Source of the DNA: Kalmusia sp. IMI 367209
Taxonomy: Eukaryota > Ascomycota > Dothideomycetes > Pleosporales > Didymosphaeriaceae
Assembly: GCA_027946365.1 (NCBI GenBank)
Contig: JAPEUQ010000002.1
Coordinates: forward strand, 248,001 to 312,000
Direction of reading: 5' to 3'
DNA length: 64,000 bases
In this document: piece by piece, positions 1 to 10,922 of the stretch
Layout: the number at the start of each line of letters is the position of its first letter
Position numbering within the stretch: the first letter of the stretch is position 1
Program-made: the position numbers and the translations under genes
Notes under the pieces: generated by a model
What the model was told of the DNA's origin: nothing
What the model saw: only the letters and a program-made list of their open reading frames with translations
Database searches by the model: none

Positions 1-206
1 CGCGGTTTTTACCGAAGCATGTCCGTCATTTGCCGCGCAGTCAAACGCCGATGGCGGGGTATCGGCATCTGACGCAATTCCACCCGTCGGTTTTGAGCTC
101 CTCCCGACCAAAATGTGCTCCTCCCGCCCTCACTTTTCCACAAAACATTGAGACTGGTCCAACTTCACAGCGGCGAAGCTTCTCCTCCAGCACGTACAAT
201 CGCACC

Positions 207-1159
207 ATGGCCACCAAGTTGCTCTACCCTACTTCGCTAGCAATCGACGCGAGCCTGCTCGAAGGATACAATGTCTCGCTGCACGCGTACGATGTGAAGG
301 AACCTATCCCAGAAGACCTCCTCGATGCCGAAATCCTCATAACATGGACGAATCCCGTACCGCAGCTTAAGGAGGAGGCCAAACGCCTGACCAAGCTGCG
401 TTGGATCCAGTCTCTTGCCGCTGGTCCCAACGATGTTCTTAGCGCTGGCTTCGATGCCTCAAAGATCACTATCTGCACCGGTTCGGGGCTGCACGACCAC
501 ACTGTCGCGGAACACACACTAGGGACTTCTCTTGAACGCAGCGCGCCGCTTCTTCGAGATGCGCGATAGCCAGCTTCAAGGGAAGTGGCCGGGTCATTTG
601 GGCGGACCGCAACCGGACCGACCTAAGGGGAAGTTTACTTCGCTGCAAGACGCAAATGTTCTGGTGTGGGGTTTCGGCAACATTGCAAAGACATTGACAC
701 CATGGCTCACGGCACTGGGTGCGAATGTATCGGGTCTAGCACGCAGTGCGGGTGTACGCAACGGCGTAGAGGTGTACGCAGAAGACAAGCTCCAAGAATT
801 ACTGCCAAAAACCGATGCATTGGTCATGATCCTTCCAGGATCGGATGCGACCAAGCATGTGCTGAACGCCGAGAGGCTGAAGCTGCTACCAAAGCATGCC
901 TGGGTTGTGAATGTCGGCCGTGGAACATCGATTGACGAGGCCGCCCTGGCCGATGCGTTGGATAAGGGAGAGATTGGGGGGTGCAGCGCTGGATGTGTTC
1001 GAGACGGAGCCTTTGCCGGCAGACTCGCGTTTCTGGAAGACACCGAACACAATTGTCAGTCCACACGCCGCGGGCGGAAGACCACAGAACCCGGAGACAC
1101 TCATCGCATATAACCTCCGGAAATTCCTCGCAGGACAAGAGCTCAAGAACATCATATGA
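207..1159 (+). CDS. D-isomer-specific 2-hydroxyacid dehydrogenase, interrupted by two +1 frameshifts
   Basis: The three reading frames together give one NAD-dependent 2-hydroxyacid dehydrogenase of about 316 aa. Seen: a substrate-domain start MATKLLYP, a nucleotide-binding segment VLVWGFGNIAKTL, the catalytic Arg region VNVGRGTSID, the Glu region DVFETEPLP and the His region SPHAAGG. The frame shifts near 522-525 (HTLG continues as LLLNAARRFFE one base later) and again in a six-G run at 976-981 (GEIGG continues as AALDVF). Removing one base at each place gives exactly 317 codons. The ATG at 207 lies in a CACCATGG context. An in-frame ATG at 51 would add a stretch rich in Ser and Arg (QRRSFSSSTYNR) resembling a mitochondrial presequence. 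It is a recent pseudogene or a sequencing artefact; I favour the latter. Substrate is unknown. Confidence 0.8.
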
Positions 1160-1191
1160 TAGAAAAGACAATAGAACAAAATGATGAACAC

Positions 1192-2187
1192 TCATAGCTC
1201 AGTCTTGTCGCTTTCCCCCTTGGCAAGACACTCGTCGAATACCTTCTGCGTGAACTCCCAAACAGCCCCATCTACGCCCCTCTTTCTCATCTCACCCAGC
1301 ACTTCCTCATTATCCTTACCTTCCCCCAACGGATCCACAAGGTAAATACCCCCACCACTCTTCCGCACAGCCTCGATCCCCTCGGGAACAGCCACAAGCC
1401 CCTCTCTCACAGCATACCGATCACTCGTCGCCAAAAACAACCCCCTCTCTCCGGACTCCTCCGCACTCATCACCTCCCCAGGCGGTGACTTCCCCTCCTT
1501 CTTCGCCTTCTCCAACCCCGGCGTGGCAACCAATCCCGGCGCCCAATGCAAGACGCTGAGCTCCGGATTCTCCCTCGCAAACCGCTCGAGCACCAGCGTC
1601 CCCATAGTCGCCGTGTGCAGTGCCGCCTGCCAGTAATGCCAATTGGCCTCTTCGCGTAGATCGAGGTCGCCCTCGTTCAGGGGCGCCTCCATCCCGCCTG
1701 CCAGCACGGAGACGATGCGCGGGCTCGGCAGGATGGACTTCTTGAGCAGGGGCACGAGGAGCTGGACCGCGCGCATGCGGCTGTAGTACCGCGTGGACAT
1801 GCTCCAGTCGAGGCCCTCTGGCGTCGGGTCTCGGCTGCCCCATGTCATGAAGCCCACAGAAAGGAATAGGATATCGAGTCTGGACTCTTTTTCCACGATG
1901 GTTTTGACGATCTTGTCCACGGAGGAGACGAGCGAGACGTCGGCGGTTAGTAGGTTGTAGGTGCCGTTGGGATGGGATTCGCGGAGCGAGTCAAGGAACT
2001 TGGCGTGGGCGGGTGCAGATTGCGGGCGGGCGACGGTGTATATGCGGGGCGGGGCATGGTGGGCGAGCTGGGTGAGGGTGGACTGCCCGATGCCGGATGT
2101 GGCGCCTATGAAGAGGGCGACGAGGCCTTTGGGAAGCGTTGTTGCGGCGTGGGCGTTAGATTGCCGGATGGTTTGGAGGGAAACCAT
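1192..2187 (-). CDS. Short-chain dehydrogenase/reductase (SDR) with atypical active site
   Basis: Single-exon gene of 331 aa, convergent with the preceding dehydrogenase (32 bp apart). The Rossmann signature is GATSGIG near residue 28, followed by an acidic segment LLTADVSLVSSVDK typical of SDRs. At the catalytic position the sequence reads STRYYSRMRAVQ, so the usual YxxxK appears as YxxxR. Such variants occur in a fungal SDR group of uncertain chemistry (family knowledge). No signal peptide is evident. An oxidoreductase using NAD(P)H is likely but the substrate cannot be told; loss of the Lys may mean reduced or altered activity. Confidence 0.8.
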   Translation of the reverse strand: MVSLQTIRQSNAHAATTLPKGLVALFIGATSGIGQSTLTQLAHHAPPRIYTVARPQSAPAHAKFLDSLRESHPNGTYNLLTADVSLVSSVDKIVKTIVEKESRLDILFLSVGFMTWGSRDPTPEGLDWSMSTRYYSRMRAVQLLVPLLKKSILPSPRIVSVLAGGMEAPLNEGDLDLREEANWHYWQAALHTATMGTLVLERFARENPELSVLHWAPGLVATPGLEKAKKEGKSPPGEVMSAEESGERGLFLATSDRYAVREGLVAVPEGIEAVRKSGGGIYLVDPLGEGKDNEEVLGEMRKRGVDGAVWEFTQKVFDECLAKGESDKTEL

Positions 2188-2517
2188 GTTGAGTTTGTGA
2201 GTTTTGAATGTTCACGTGTACGCATCCTTGGCTTTTTGTAGCTTTTGGGTTGTTGTCAGAGGTTAGAGTCGATTTGTCAGCTGTTAATGGTAACTTTTGC
2301 GGAGATGCGCGGCTGTGAGGTGAGCGGGTTCTTTCCCGACGCGTTCATTCGTCAGTCGTAATATTCTTTCCGAGAGGATGAGGTTAACGGATTTCTTCTT
2401 GGTGTCCTCATTGGTTAGTTCGTGTATGGTCGTGAGACAACGGTGTCTATGGAAGCACTGTAAGATCATGCAACACTAGATTCACAAGTATGTTTCAGTA
2501 AACTTCCAAAAACGCAT
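2188..2517. other. Intergenic, nothing recognised
   Basis: This 330 bp stretch lies between the SDR start and the end of the decayed F-box gene. It should hold the SDR promoter. I see no further coding signal. Confidence 0.5.
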
Positions 2518-3612
2518 CTAGCTTTCCGAGTCGGTTTCCCACTCATGAACATTTGCATTTGCAGGGTTGCCCGACTTATCTTCCCACTATCTACGCTTTC
2601 CAGCATCTTGACGAAGGAAACGATATCCATGTCAACAGAACTTTCCTTGTAGTCGTCCCAGAGCTCCAATGTTTCAAGATGCAACGCTGAGAAGTGTGCA
2701 AGTAGTTGTCCCCGCGAATCCTTGAACTCTTGAATAACAAGTCTTTCGGTATTGAGTGCGTACCAAGATAGGAAATCAAGCGCGTCGTCGTCAAAAAATA
2801 GGATCGGGATACATTTGCAGAACGAGCGTGCTCAGATGCATGATGTCAGAAATTGGAGGGAAGGCAAGAGGATATTCTGGCGATCCCCAAGTTATATTCT
2901 GGACCAGAAGCTCTCGCAGTGATGGAAACGTTGATTTCGTTAGAACGACTCGATTCCGCTGTCCAATTTCTGTGGCATACGGCATCGTGTCGGGTCCGGG
3001 TATGAGGTATAATCTTTCGACTTTACGCATAACACGGAGGATCAAAACATGCGGTGTCTCGCACACAAAGGTGTTGGGCTGACTTGATGATATCCCCAAC
3101 AGAAGAAATTTAGGACTCACGTCTGCTTCTGCTAGCGCTCGCAGGAGGATCTCAAGCCCTAACTGTGCGGTGTAGCCGTTCTTGTACGTATCAATATCTT
3201 GAGGGAAAGTATCCCTGAAGAAGTATTGCACTTGTTCCAGAGGACCGACGTTCCGTAAACAGCGCGCTGCAAACAGTATGAGGCCGCCAGTGTCAGTAAC
3301 CTGTTGCTTGGACTGGAGGTCGAAAGGCGTTTCATCTATCACTTTGGCGAGTGCCCTCTATGCATAGTCGTGGAAAAGGCGGCACACGAGCCGCAATCTC
3401 TCCAGGACCCTCAGTCTCTCCAGGAGCCTGCGACGCCGCCTCTGTTCCCTCCCAGGCCGAAAATTGATGAGGGATCTTTTGTAGTAGCCTTCGGCATCTT
3501 CGATGACACAAAGGAGAGTTTCTTCCAGAAGCTCGACGGGTAGCTTGCTGATGGACCAGGGGGTATTTGCTGTGACATAACTCTTATGGATGTGTTGGTG
3601 TCCAAAGCACAA
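2518..3612 (-). pseudogene. Decayed F-box protein gene
   Basis: On the minus strand an F-box-like segment is clear: ISKLPVELLEETLLCVIED, then RLRLVCRLFHDYA at about 3360-3570. It is followed at once by an in-frame TAG (3358-3360), after which the same frame stays open (VIDETPFDLQSKQQ) to 2791. There a six-A run at 2793-2798 shifts the frame, and the protein resumes as DDDALDFLSWYALNTERLV. A further shift near 2580 would bring in an acidic tail VHEWETDSES ending at 2518. No ATG is in frame at the 5' end. F-box proteins recruit substrates to SCF ubiquitin ligases, but with at least two firm lesions this copy is probably dead. Sequencing error alone would not explain the nonsense codon. Confidence 0.6.
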
Positions 3613-4440
3613 TATGAATATCTAGGATTGTTTTGATTTGTTTGATAAGTCTCATCTGGATGATGCGTGCTCAAAGGAACACTGGGTGATGATGGAAAGA
3701 CGGCTGCGAGTGACGGACAGTAGGCTTTAAATTGGAGGATTGCGGGGTCCAGATGTAAGGTGGCACAGGTACCCTTTGTACAACCAGACAACTGTCACTG
3801 AATAAACATCATGACGCAACCTCACGTGATGAAATATAAAGTGATTCTTCTTCGGGGAGGAAATTGTACCTTACGCAAAATGTGTTGTATTTCGTAGTCT
3901 TTGAGCGTAGATACACAGCAGAAATGCCTTGAACAATAATTGCGGATTGCGACGTGTCTCTCTTAGATTTTTAATTCTGAGGCTTAATTTGGTTGGCAGT
4001 AGATAATCTTAGATTATATAGTATAGATTGCGATTTACTTAGAGTATAGTACGTTACACACTCCCAATACCGACGATTGGAAGCTTGGACTCATGAATAC
4101 TCTTGGTATGATATTGGATGAAGAAGTGATAATTAGATCAGTCGTAGCCTAGATAGTAACTACAAGAGCATTGCATTTTCCTTAGCTTAGTAGGCGTGTC
4201 GGAGGCCCGTTGCTGCTCTTTTCAAAGGCTGCCAAGTCAGACTAAGCCAAGGGCTACGCCTTTAGAATGAGACAGTGCACCTGAACTTATCATAGATTGG
4301 ATTGTGGAATCCATCTGCAATCATCTTCTTATTTTATTATTATGTTCAAGAGATTAGAGTCACACATAATATCCAAACTTACAGAGACAACTCCATATCA
4401 AATGCCATGGATTAATATGCGATCCCTAGCGCTATGAAGC
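3613..4440. other. Gene-free stretch, AT-rich centre
   Basis: No supportable gene lies here. The part from about 3960 to 4160 is visibly AT-rich, with runs such as AGATTATATAGTATAG, and could be an eroded repeat. I could not identify terminal repeats or a transposase frame. Confidence 0.4.
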
Positions 4441-6162
4441 CTATCGCATCTCATAGATGGGAGCCATCGAACCCGGTGCTTCAACTAAGACCGGCCGCCC
4501 TTCTCTTACCTCGCTTCGCCCATGATGTGCATCGACTTCTCCAATGACCGGCCACTGCTCTTGGGCTTCGCTTCGTCCGTGGTCCCCGTCGACTTCTCCA
4601 ATTTCATTGCTCATAATCTCTGATGCCTTTGGTAGTTCGAAACGATCCGTTTGTTCACCGCTTTGGATTTTCTCTTTTCCTTTGGTCCCAAATTTTCGAT
4701 ACAGATACCACAACAGCCCCACGAATAGCAAAAACCCAATTAGTGCTCCAACGACGATACCCGCAATAGCACTAGCGGATAATTTATGAGTTCTAACCAA
4801 AGATTCCGGTGACGCGCTTGTAGAAGTCGTATTCGTCGTACTGTTCACAGGTATGATTGTCACAATGTCGGCTTCCGGCATTGGATCTGCGAAAATCGCC
4901 TGGCTGATATTGAAATAATTCCTTTCGTAATCCACGCCCAGGTATACCTCTTGCAAGAAAGCTCTCCCAAGCATGTACTGGGATTCATTTGCTGCGCGTC
5001 GAATAGGAAAATAATATACCGACTCTGCGAATATTGGTATACTGGCTTGAAGATCCATAGATGCGTAAGGGATTTGGATAGTGATGGTAGTTCCCTCTGC
5101 AACTTGGGTACCAATCGTGAAGGTGAATACCGGGGAGAGTTCTTGCAGACGAGAACGGGTGTCTGAGGATAGAAGGTAACGATTTGTCTGAGAATTGTAC
5201 TGTAGACTAAAAACATCAGCAAAGCGGTCGCACAACGATTGTGGAAGCCAGAGATCCGGGATCGAAGAGTCAACAGGCAAAACAATCGCGGAATCGCCGT
5301 GTGAAAGAGACACAGTGCCATTAAATGAATTGGATGCCACGACTCCTTGCAGAACGACAGATAATGGACGGTCATCATCCTCATTCAAAGGTACTTTAAG
5401 AACTGCGCCTGCGCGAGCTTCGTCGTATCCCCCAAGAGTCAAGCTAGCAGGGACTTTGGTTGATCCTTTTGAGTTGAGTCAGCTCATTGATTTCACAGGA
5501 GAGAATGGACTCAAGCAAACTCACTATAGGAAGCACCAGCCGTGAATCCATAGCTCAAACTCGGGATGATCTTGGCATCTTTCAGGTTTGTTAAGAAGCT
5601 CTCAGGGCGCTCATTCTGTCTGAAGTTCATGCCTCTCTTTCCGAGTCCAATCTGACCGAGCCAAAACGAAGATGTCGCATAAGCAGTGACAGCTTGATGT
5701 TTAATCTGTAATGTTTGTGTGATATTGTTACTGACGAAGCCTACCGTATCATACCCCGAAACGCCGTTACCAATATACCCAAGAAAGTTATTCTGGCCAA
5801 GCCTATATAGTCCAATAAGCTCCCACGTGGTAGAGAAATTGCTCTGAAATCCAGGGCTTGGGCTGTTATTGAATGGTAATACGCCTCGTTCCGAGCCACA
5901 ATCCGTGATGTTGAGCATCTTGCAGTCATCGGCGATAGGTATCCATGTGTTCTGGCCATTTGTGGCTGGCAGAACCGAGAAATTTTGAGGCGGTGTTCCC
6001 ACGCTTATGGTGAATCTAAAAGACGTTTGTTAGATGATGAAAGAGTAGATGAGGCTTAGAGTTGACTAACGCAGACCATGAGCCATCGTTCCCGTACCAA
6101 CTACCAGAGGCTGGGATCACCAGTGCCGGTAGTGAAGGTGCGTTATCTGCCATATAGGTCAT
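4441..6162 (-). CDS. Membrane-anchored pepsin-like (A1) protein, first catalytic Asp lost
   Basis: Model: exons 6162-6071, 6015-5525 and 5465-4441, introns with GTTAGT/TTTAG and GTGAGT/AAAG, 535 aa. It shows the A1 aspartic peptidase framework: YGNDGSWSAFTISVGTPPQN, then a second lobe with LTLGGYDEARAG and VDSSIPDLWLP. The first active-site loop (normally DTGSS) reads ATNGQNTWIP, so the catalytic Asp is replaced; the second Asp (DSS) is kept. Near the C-terminus is a Ser/Thr/Asn stretch, a membrane span (AIAGIVVGALIGFLLFVGLL) and a cytosolic tail containing two copies of a GEVDxxHGRSE motif. I found no signal peptide: the model starts at MTYMADNAP, and an upstream exon may be missing. It is probably a non-proteolytic, surface-exposed relative of yapsin-type proteins. 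Confidence 0.75.
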
Positions 6163-6646
6163 GACTGTGGGAGACACTACGGCTCTGACTGTTCGACATC
6201 GTTGGTTCTAAGGACTACCTCGAGCGGAGTTGTAGCGAGGCTGGGTGTAGCCAGGGTTCGACAGGGGTTACGAGGCTGAGGATCACCGGCCTGGACGTCT
6301 TGCCAAATCCGGGGAATTCAATAATATTGCTTGTAGCTAATGCATAAACATCACACTCGTGTGTGCTACCACGCATATACGAAGCTGTCAGTGCGAATCA
6401 TCGAGCTTGTTGCGCCACTCAGTATGAGTAAGCTATCCGACTGGCAACATCGTACCAAGAATCAACATGAGAGCTACGATAGATCGCCAAATCAAGCTCA
6501 TGATAACTTCTTTAGCACGTAATCAGCGAATCAAAATGTGTCAAATTTGGGGGCGGCTTCATGAGGATGAGGTACGATTTAATAAAACTTCGGCCTTCAA
6601 CTAATTGTCAACATCACCCTCCTCCAAGGCTAATTTGAATCTCAAA
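6163..6646. other. Divergent promoter region
   Basis: This 484 bp stretch separates the pepsin-like gene (minus) from the wall protein gene (plus). It may contain a missing first exon of the former, since an acceptor-like CCCACAG lies just upstream of its first ATG. I found no hydrophobic signal-peptide exon. Confidence 0.4.
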
Positions 6647-8029
6647 ATGTCAAGGTTAATCCAAGCTGTGTTTTCGATACTTTTGGTGACTGCTGCCCAA
6701 ACATATGAACGTAAGCAAATTGTCTAGCAAACGATGAGATAGTACTAATACCGAGGCAGCCAACAGTTCCCAGACTTCGTTGGATCATAGCTCTTTCGTG
6801 GGGCCAACTAATAGCTCTAGTACATCGTGCAGTTACACTACGGTCACTTATTATGGCATCCAGTGGTCCATAAGCTCTACCATAACATACACCAACGCAA
6901 CAGTCGTTCCCCATGTTACGCCTTATGCAAATGGGACGACTGTAACTAGACTCGAGACAATCACACCAACGGTACCCGCTCCATCAGTTCTTCTATCTAC
7001 AACAAGATCTGATGGTTCTCTATGGTACGTTTTATGTAATCTAGGAGGATACTAGAGAAGACAAACACTGAGAAATTTCGCAGTATTGCGCCCACACCGT
7101 GCACAGATTTTGGCCCTTTCCACACTTGCACCCTTACCATCATCACTGCTGAGTCCATAACCGCCGCAGCACTGTTTGAAACAGCGTATACAGCACCGCC
7201 AGATGTCGAACCTACCATCACACCGCCAATTGATGAAGTTTCAAGCAGCGCTCGCGATGATTCGTCCACCTTGCAGGCGTCGCTATCCCAAACGAACGCT
7301 CCTAGCTCGTCATCGACCTCGGTCCCACGGGCTAGTAGCCAAGAATCAAACATATTCGGCGAGCCATCCAATTCGCAGTTGCCTCCGGCTCAAACGGAAT
7401 CCCCGAATATCTCATCGAATACGGTGCCTCCTGAGCCATCGTCCGCGGGGCCATTAACAACCACCGCGCAATCAGGTCAGTCATCATCTGGCGATGGCGA
7501 AGGAGTCACGGAAACCACGGAAAGCCCCGCAGATATCACTGAAAATGTTCAATTACCAAGCGGCATTTCCGTCCTGCCTTCAGGCTCTGGAGTAGTTCTC
7601 CCGAACGGCGAAACGCTTCGCCCGGGCTCCGCAACTACAGTGAATGGTATCCCCGTATCGATATTACCGACCGAGAGCGCTATCATAGTCGGCGGTACCG
7701 AGACGGTTCCATTAGGTCCTTCCCCAACGGATTTCATAGTTCTTCCGAATGGCGAAACACTGACACCGGGCGTGTTGACCACGATAGCTGGAGTACCTGT
7801 CTCGCTCTCGCTCGGTGCGACACAGATTGTGGCAAATGGAAGTACTTTCGCAATTAGTACAACTGCGCCTGGTGAGGTAGGCAGTTATATTTGGAGCGGA
7901 ATCGGCGGTGCAGCTACATCTTCTTCGCCAGCTCAATATACAGGTGGAGCTGGTAGCATACCAGCCAAAATGCGCAGAAAAGATTCATTCATTGCTTTTA
8001 TTTTAGGCGCAGTTCAGATTTTGGTATAG
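6647..8029 (+). CDS. Secreted Ser/Thr-rich cell-wall protein, probably GPI-anchored
   Basis: Exons 6647-6710, 6760-7024 and 7084-8029 (424 aa); the first intron contains a TACTAATA branch-point-like sequence. The N-terminus is a signal peptide (MSRLIQAVFSILLVTAAQTYE). A Cys- and Thr-rich head with several N-x-S/T sites follows, then a long Ser/Thr/Pro linker. Two diverged copies of a repeat built on LPNGETLxPGxxTTVxGxPVS occur at about 7600-7850. The last residues are hydrophobic (FIAFILGAVQILV) after a basic KMRRK, which fits a short GPI-attachment signal or a membrane tail. Comparable repeats occur in many ascomycete wall proteins and adhesins (family knowledge); the exact role is unknown. 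Confidence 0.75.
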
Positions 8030-8755
8030 TGGTCTTCATCCTGTCCATCCTTATGAGCGAATAATGGCCATTACTACAGGTGTAGTCTCGAAAAATTTGG
8101 ATGTTCTTAGTCATGCGTTTTCCCACAGGAAAAAGTTATCGCACACTCGAATCAAGTGCATCTATGAATGAGATTAAGGGAAATAAGTATGTTAAAAAAT
8201 GGGCTTCCGGCCCAATCACAATTTGGCTGTCTGAATAGGCTGTTGGACTATGCAATCGTCATAATTCAAAACTAGCGCTGCAGTAGCCATGACATAATTT
8301 GAACGGTTAGGTGCATTACAATAGTGTGCATAGAAAGAGTAGCCGCTCATATTGAAGTAGGCGCTGGGGGCGAAGACAAAGTTGATTTTGTGGGAGTTGA
8401 TAGACCAAGAGAAGAAAATACGGCCCCCAAAGTGGCGTAGTCACTGCGCCACTACGTTCCACGCTGACCGCCATTATTGGTCAACGTCACGAGGCAACAG
8501 CGCATCAGCCTACAACCTCACCTCTTTGCACCCTTCTAAATCGCTCCCAACCCCCATTGCCTAGTCTCATGCAGATCTGAGTGCATTTATATCGGTGTGC
8601 ATTCCCTTGGTCGATTCTTCGACTGGCTCGTGACGCTCAGCCTACACGCTCATCAAGCTCGAAGCTCGCATCTGTCGCTTCTTCGCTTCATAGAAAGAAG
8701 ACATCGTCCCCAATTATCAAACTCGTGTAGATCTGCACGGTAATACCTAGACACA
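8030..8755. other. Intergenic, one CCAAT-type site
   Basis: This 726 bp region precedes the BTB gene. A reverse CCAAT box (ATTGG) lies at 8476-8480. No gene-like frame was found. Confidence 0.4.
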
Positions 8756-10470
8756 ATGACCACTACAGAGGAATCCAAACCGCCATCGTTAAGGTAAGCT
8801 GTCTATGCCACTATGCTTATCAATGCTTAATATATGACCAGTGCCCTGGCCCGTGGTAACAATTTTATCACTGTCGACGTCGGACCAGAACATCAAAAGT
8901 ATAGTGTTTATGCGGAGTTGATCGCCTACTATTCCGGATATTTCAAAGGGACGCTCAATGGACCATGGAAAGAAGCCGAAGATCGCGTAATCGAACTCCC
9001 CGACATTGAGCCTCGGGTCTTTGACATCTTCGTTGACTGGCTATACACACGACTGCTTCCAAAGAAGACTCGAGACTGGATTGCTCCAACTGCAGACCTT
9101 GAAGCCGGCTCCCATGGTCACGGCCAGCAAGCCGAGCGCCTGATCATGAAATCCTATGTGTTTGCGGACCGATTCCTTGTGCCGCAGTTCCGTGTGGCGA
9201 TCTACAACTACTATGCCAATTTCTGTAATAGTGGTGGGAATCCACCATACTACGATGCGATTATCTACGCTTTCGACAATCTCCCGCCGACAAGCGCCAT
9301 GCTGACACTGCTCGTGAGGACACACTGTGCGTACTGGAACGAAAGTAGCGACACCGTAGAGAACGGAGAGTTGGAATTACGCCAGGATCTGCCACACGAA
9401 TTTTTCCTGCGTGCTATGCTAGAATCGAGTAAAATGAGAGATAAGGCGAAGGCGAAGGGCATTGCCTGTTGCGATTGTCACAAGGCTGCAGTAACTACCG
9501 AACGGGAAGGTTGCGATACTTGCATGCCCTTGCCAGAAGTCAAAGAAGAAACGCCGGCTGAAGGCGAAGCCCATGCTGATGCGACACCGGCCGACGGCAA
9601 TGCTCAAGCAGACCAAACCAACGCCCCAGCCCATGGTGATAATCAAGCAGACCCTAACGCAGTCCCAGTCAACAATAATGGGCAAGCTGATCAAGCAAAT
9701 GACCAGACAAACAACGATGTTCAGGCTAATCAAGCCGATGGACAAACGAACAACGATGGCCAGGCTAATCAGACCGACTATCAGGCAAACAACGATGTTC
9801 AGACTGACCAGGCGGGCGATCAAACGGCCCACGAAGACGGAGCGGCAAATCCCGTTGATGTAGCAGTATATCAAGGTGATGGACAACCCATTCAGAGGGA
9901 TCACGGTGTTCAAGGTGGACCAGGCGAAGGACTTGCAAATGCCAGCACTGGCGACACAAATACAGCAGATTCAGCTACATCACACACAGAAGAAGCCACC
10001 GATTCGAGCGAATCTAACGTAATCTACGGTGAGACACCGAGTCCATCAAGCCAGAGCAATGAGCTCACAGCTCATACTGAGGAAACCCAAATTATTGCAG
10101 AAGAAGCAGTCTCTACTACAGAAGCAGTCTCTACTACAGAAGCAGTCCCTACTACAGAAGCAGTCCCTACTACAGAAGCAGTCCCTACTACAGAAGCAGT
10201 CCCTACTACAGAAGCAGTCCCTACTACAGAAGCAGTCCCTACAGCAGAAGCAGGGTAAGTCAGCTAGATATTCCAACACGACATGTATACTTAACAAATA
10301 CCAGCTCCTCAAATCCTCCGCAAATCAGTGAGGAGCTTCGACCAACTGTGGAGTCGAATGTGAGCACAAACACAACAGAAGCAGAGACCATCACTATGGC
10401 AGATGAGCTCCCGGTCAATCAAACCATCCCAGTTGCTGTCGCCACGCAACCTCTGGCTTCTGCGGCTTAA
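8756..10470 (+). CDS. BTB/POZ-domain protein with Asn/Gln-rich and minisatellite-encoded tail
   Basis: Exons 8756-8793, 8842-10254 and 10305-10470 (538 aa). The BTB fold occupies roughly residues 15-130: NNFITVDVGPEHQKYSVYAE, then YYSGYFKGTLNGPWKE, ELPDIEPRVFDIFVDWLYT and a KSYVFADRFLVPQFR helix. After a Cys pair motif (CCDCHK...CDTC) the protein turns into a low-complexity stretch of repeated Q-A-N/D-Q blocks (about 9600-9850), then eight six-residue repeats of the AVPTTE type. BTB proteins mediate dimerisation and often Cul3 binding; fungal ones of this build are mostly uncharacterised. The tail is predicted disordered. Confidence 0.85.
10106..10249 (+). repeat. 18-bp minisatellite, eight units, in frame
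   Basis: Eight tandem 18-bp units (GCAGTCCCTACTACAGAA and close variants) encode AVSTTE twice, AVPTTE five times and AVPTAE once. Unit length is a multiple of three, so copy-number change would keep the BTB gene open. Confidence 0.95.
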
Positions 10471-10922
10471 AAGTGCGAGATTGAATCTTTTCATCTTTAA
10501 GGAAGTACATATCTAGCAAATTCTGGGAAAGAGATGCTTCGGAAAGGGTTGCTTACCGCCTTGATCTTATACAATTACACGATACTGTATTTCAACAGAG
10601 CTAAATTGGAGTTTTCGGGTAGATGCTGGAGTTGACAAATTGCCACGATAATCCTTGGACTAGAGTTTTGCAGTGGAGACTTTGCGCCGGCCGATGGCGG
10701 ATGCTGAGCCGCATAACCCCTGCAGAACCTTGTTAGAGTAACATTGACTTGACCACAAGTAGACGAAGTCAGGACCTGATCATCACTGATTTACGACACA
10801 GTAAGCACAACCTAAGACATACACATATATATTATACGTTCTCTGCAATCGCAGGTTTACCTTCAAAATTTCCTCTTCTTGACATTATTACGTTCATATC
10901 TCAACACTTTTATTGGAGCACA
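10471..10922. other. Intergenic, nothing recognised
   Basis: This 452 bp stretch between the BTB gene and the alpha/beta hydrolase holds no supportable gene; it presumably includes the hydrolase promoter. Confidence 0.4.
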
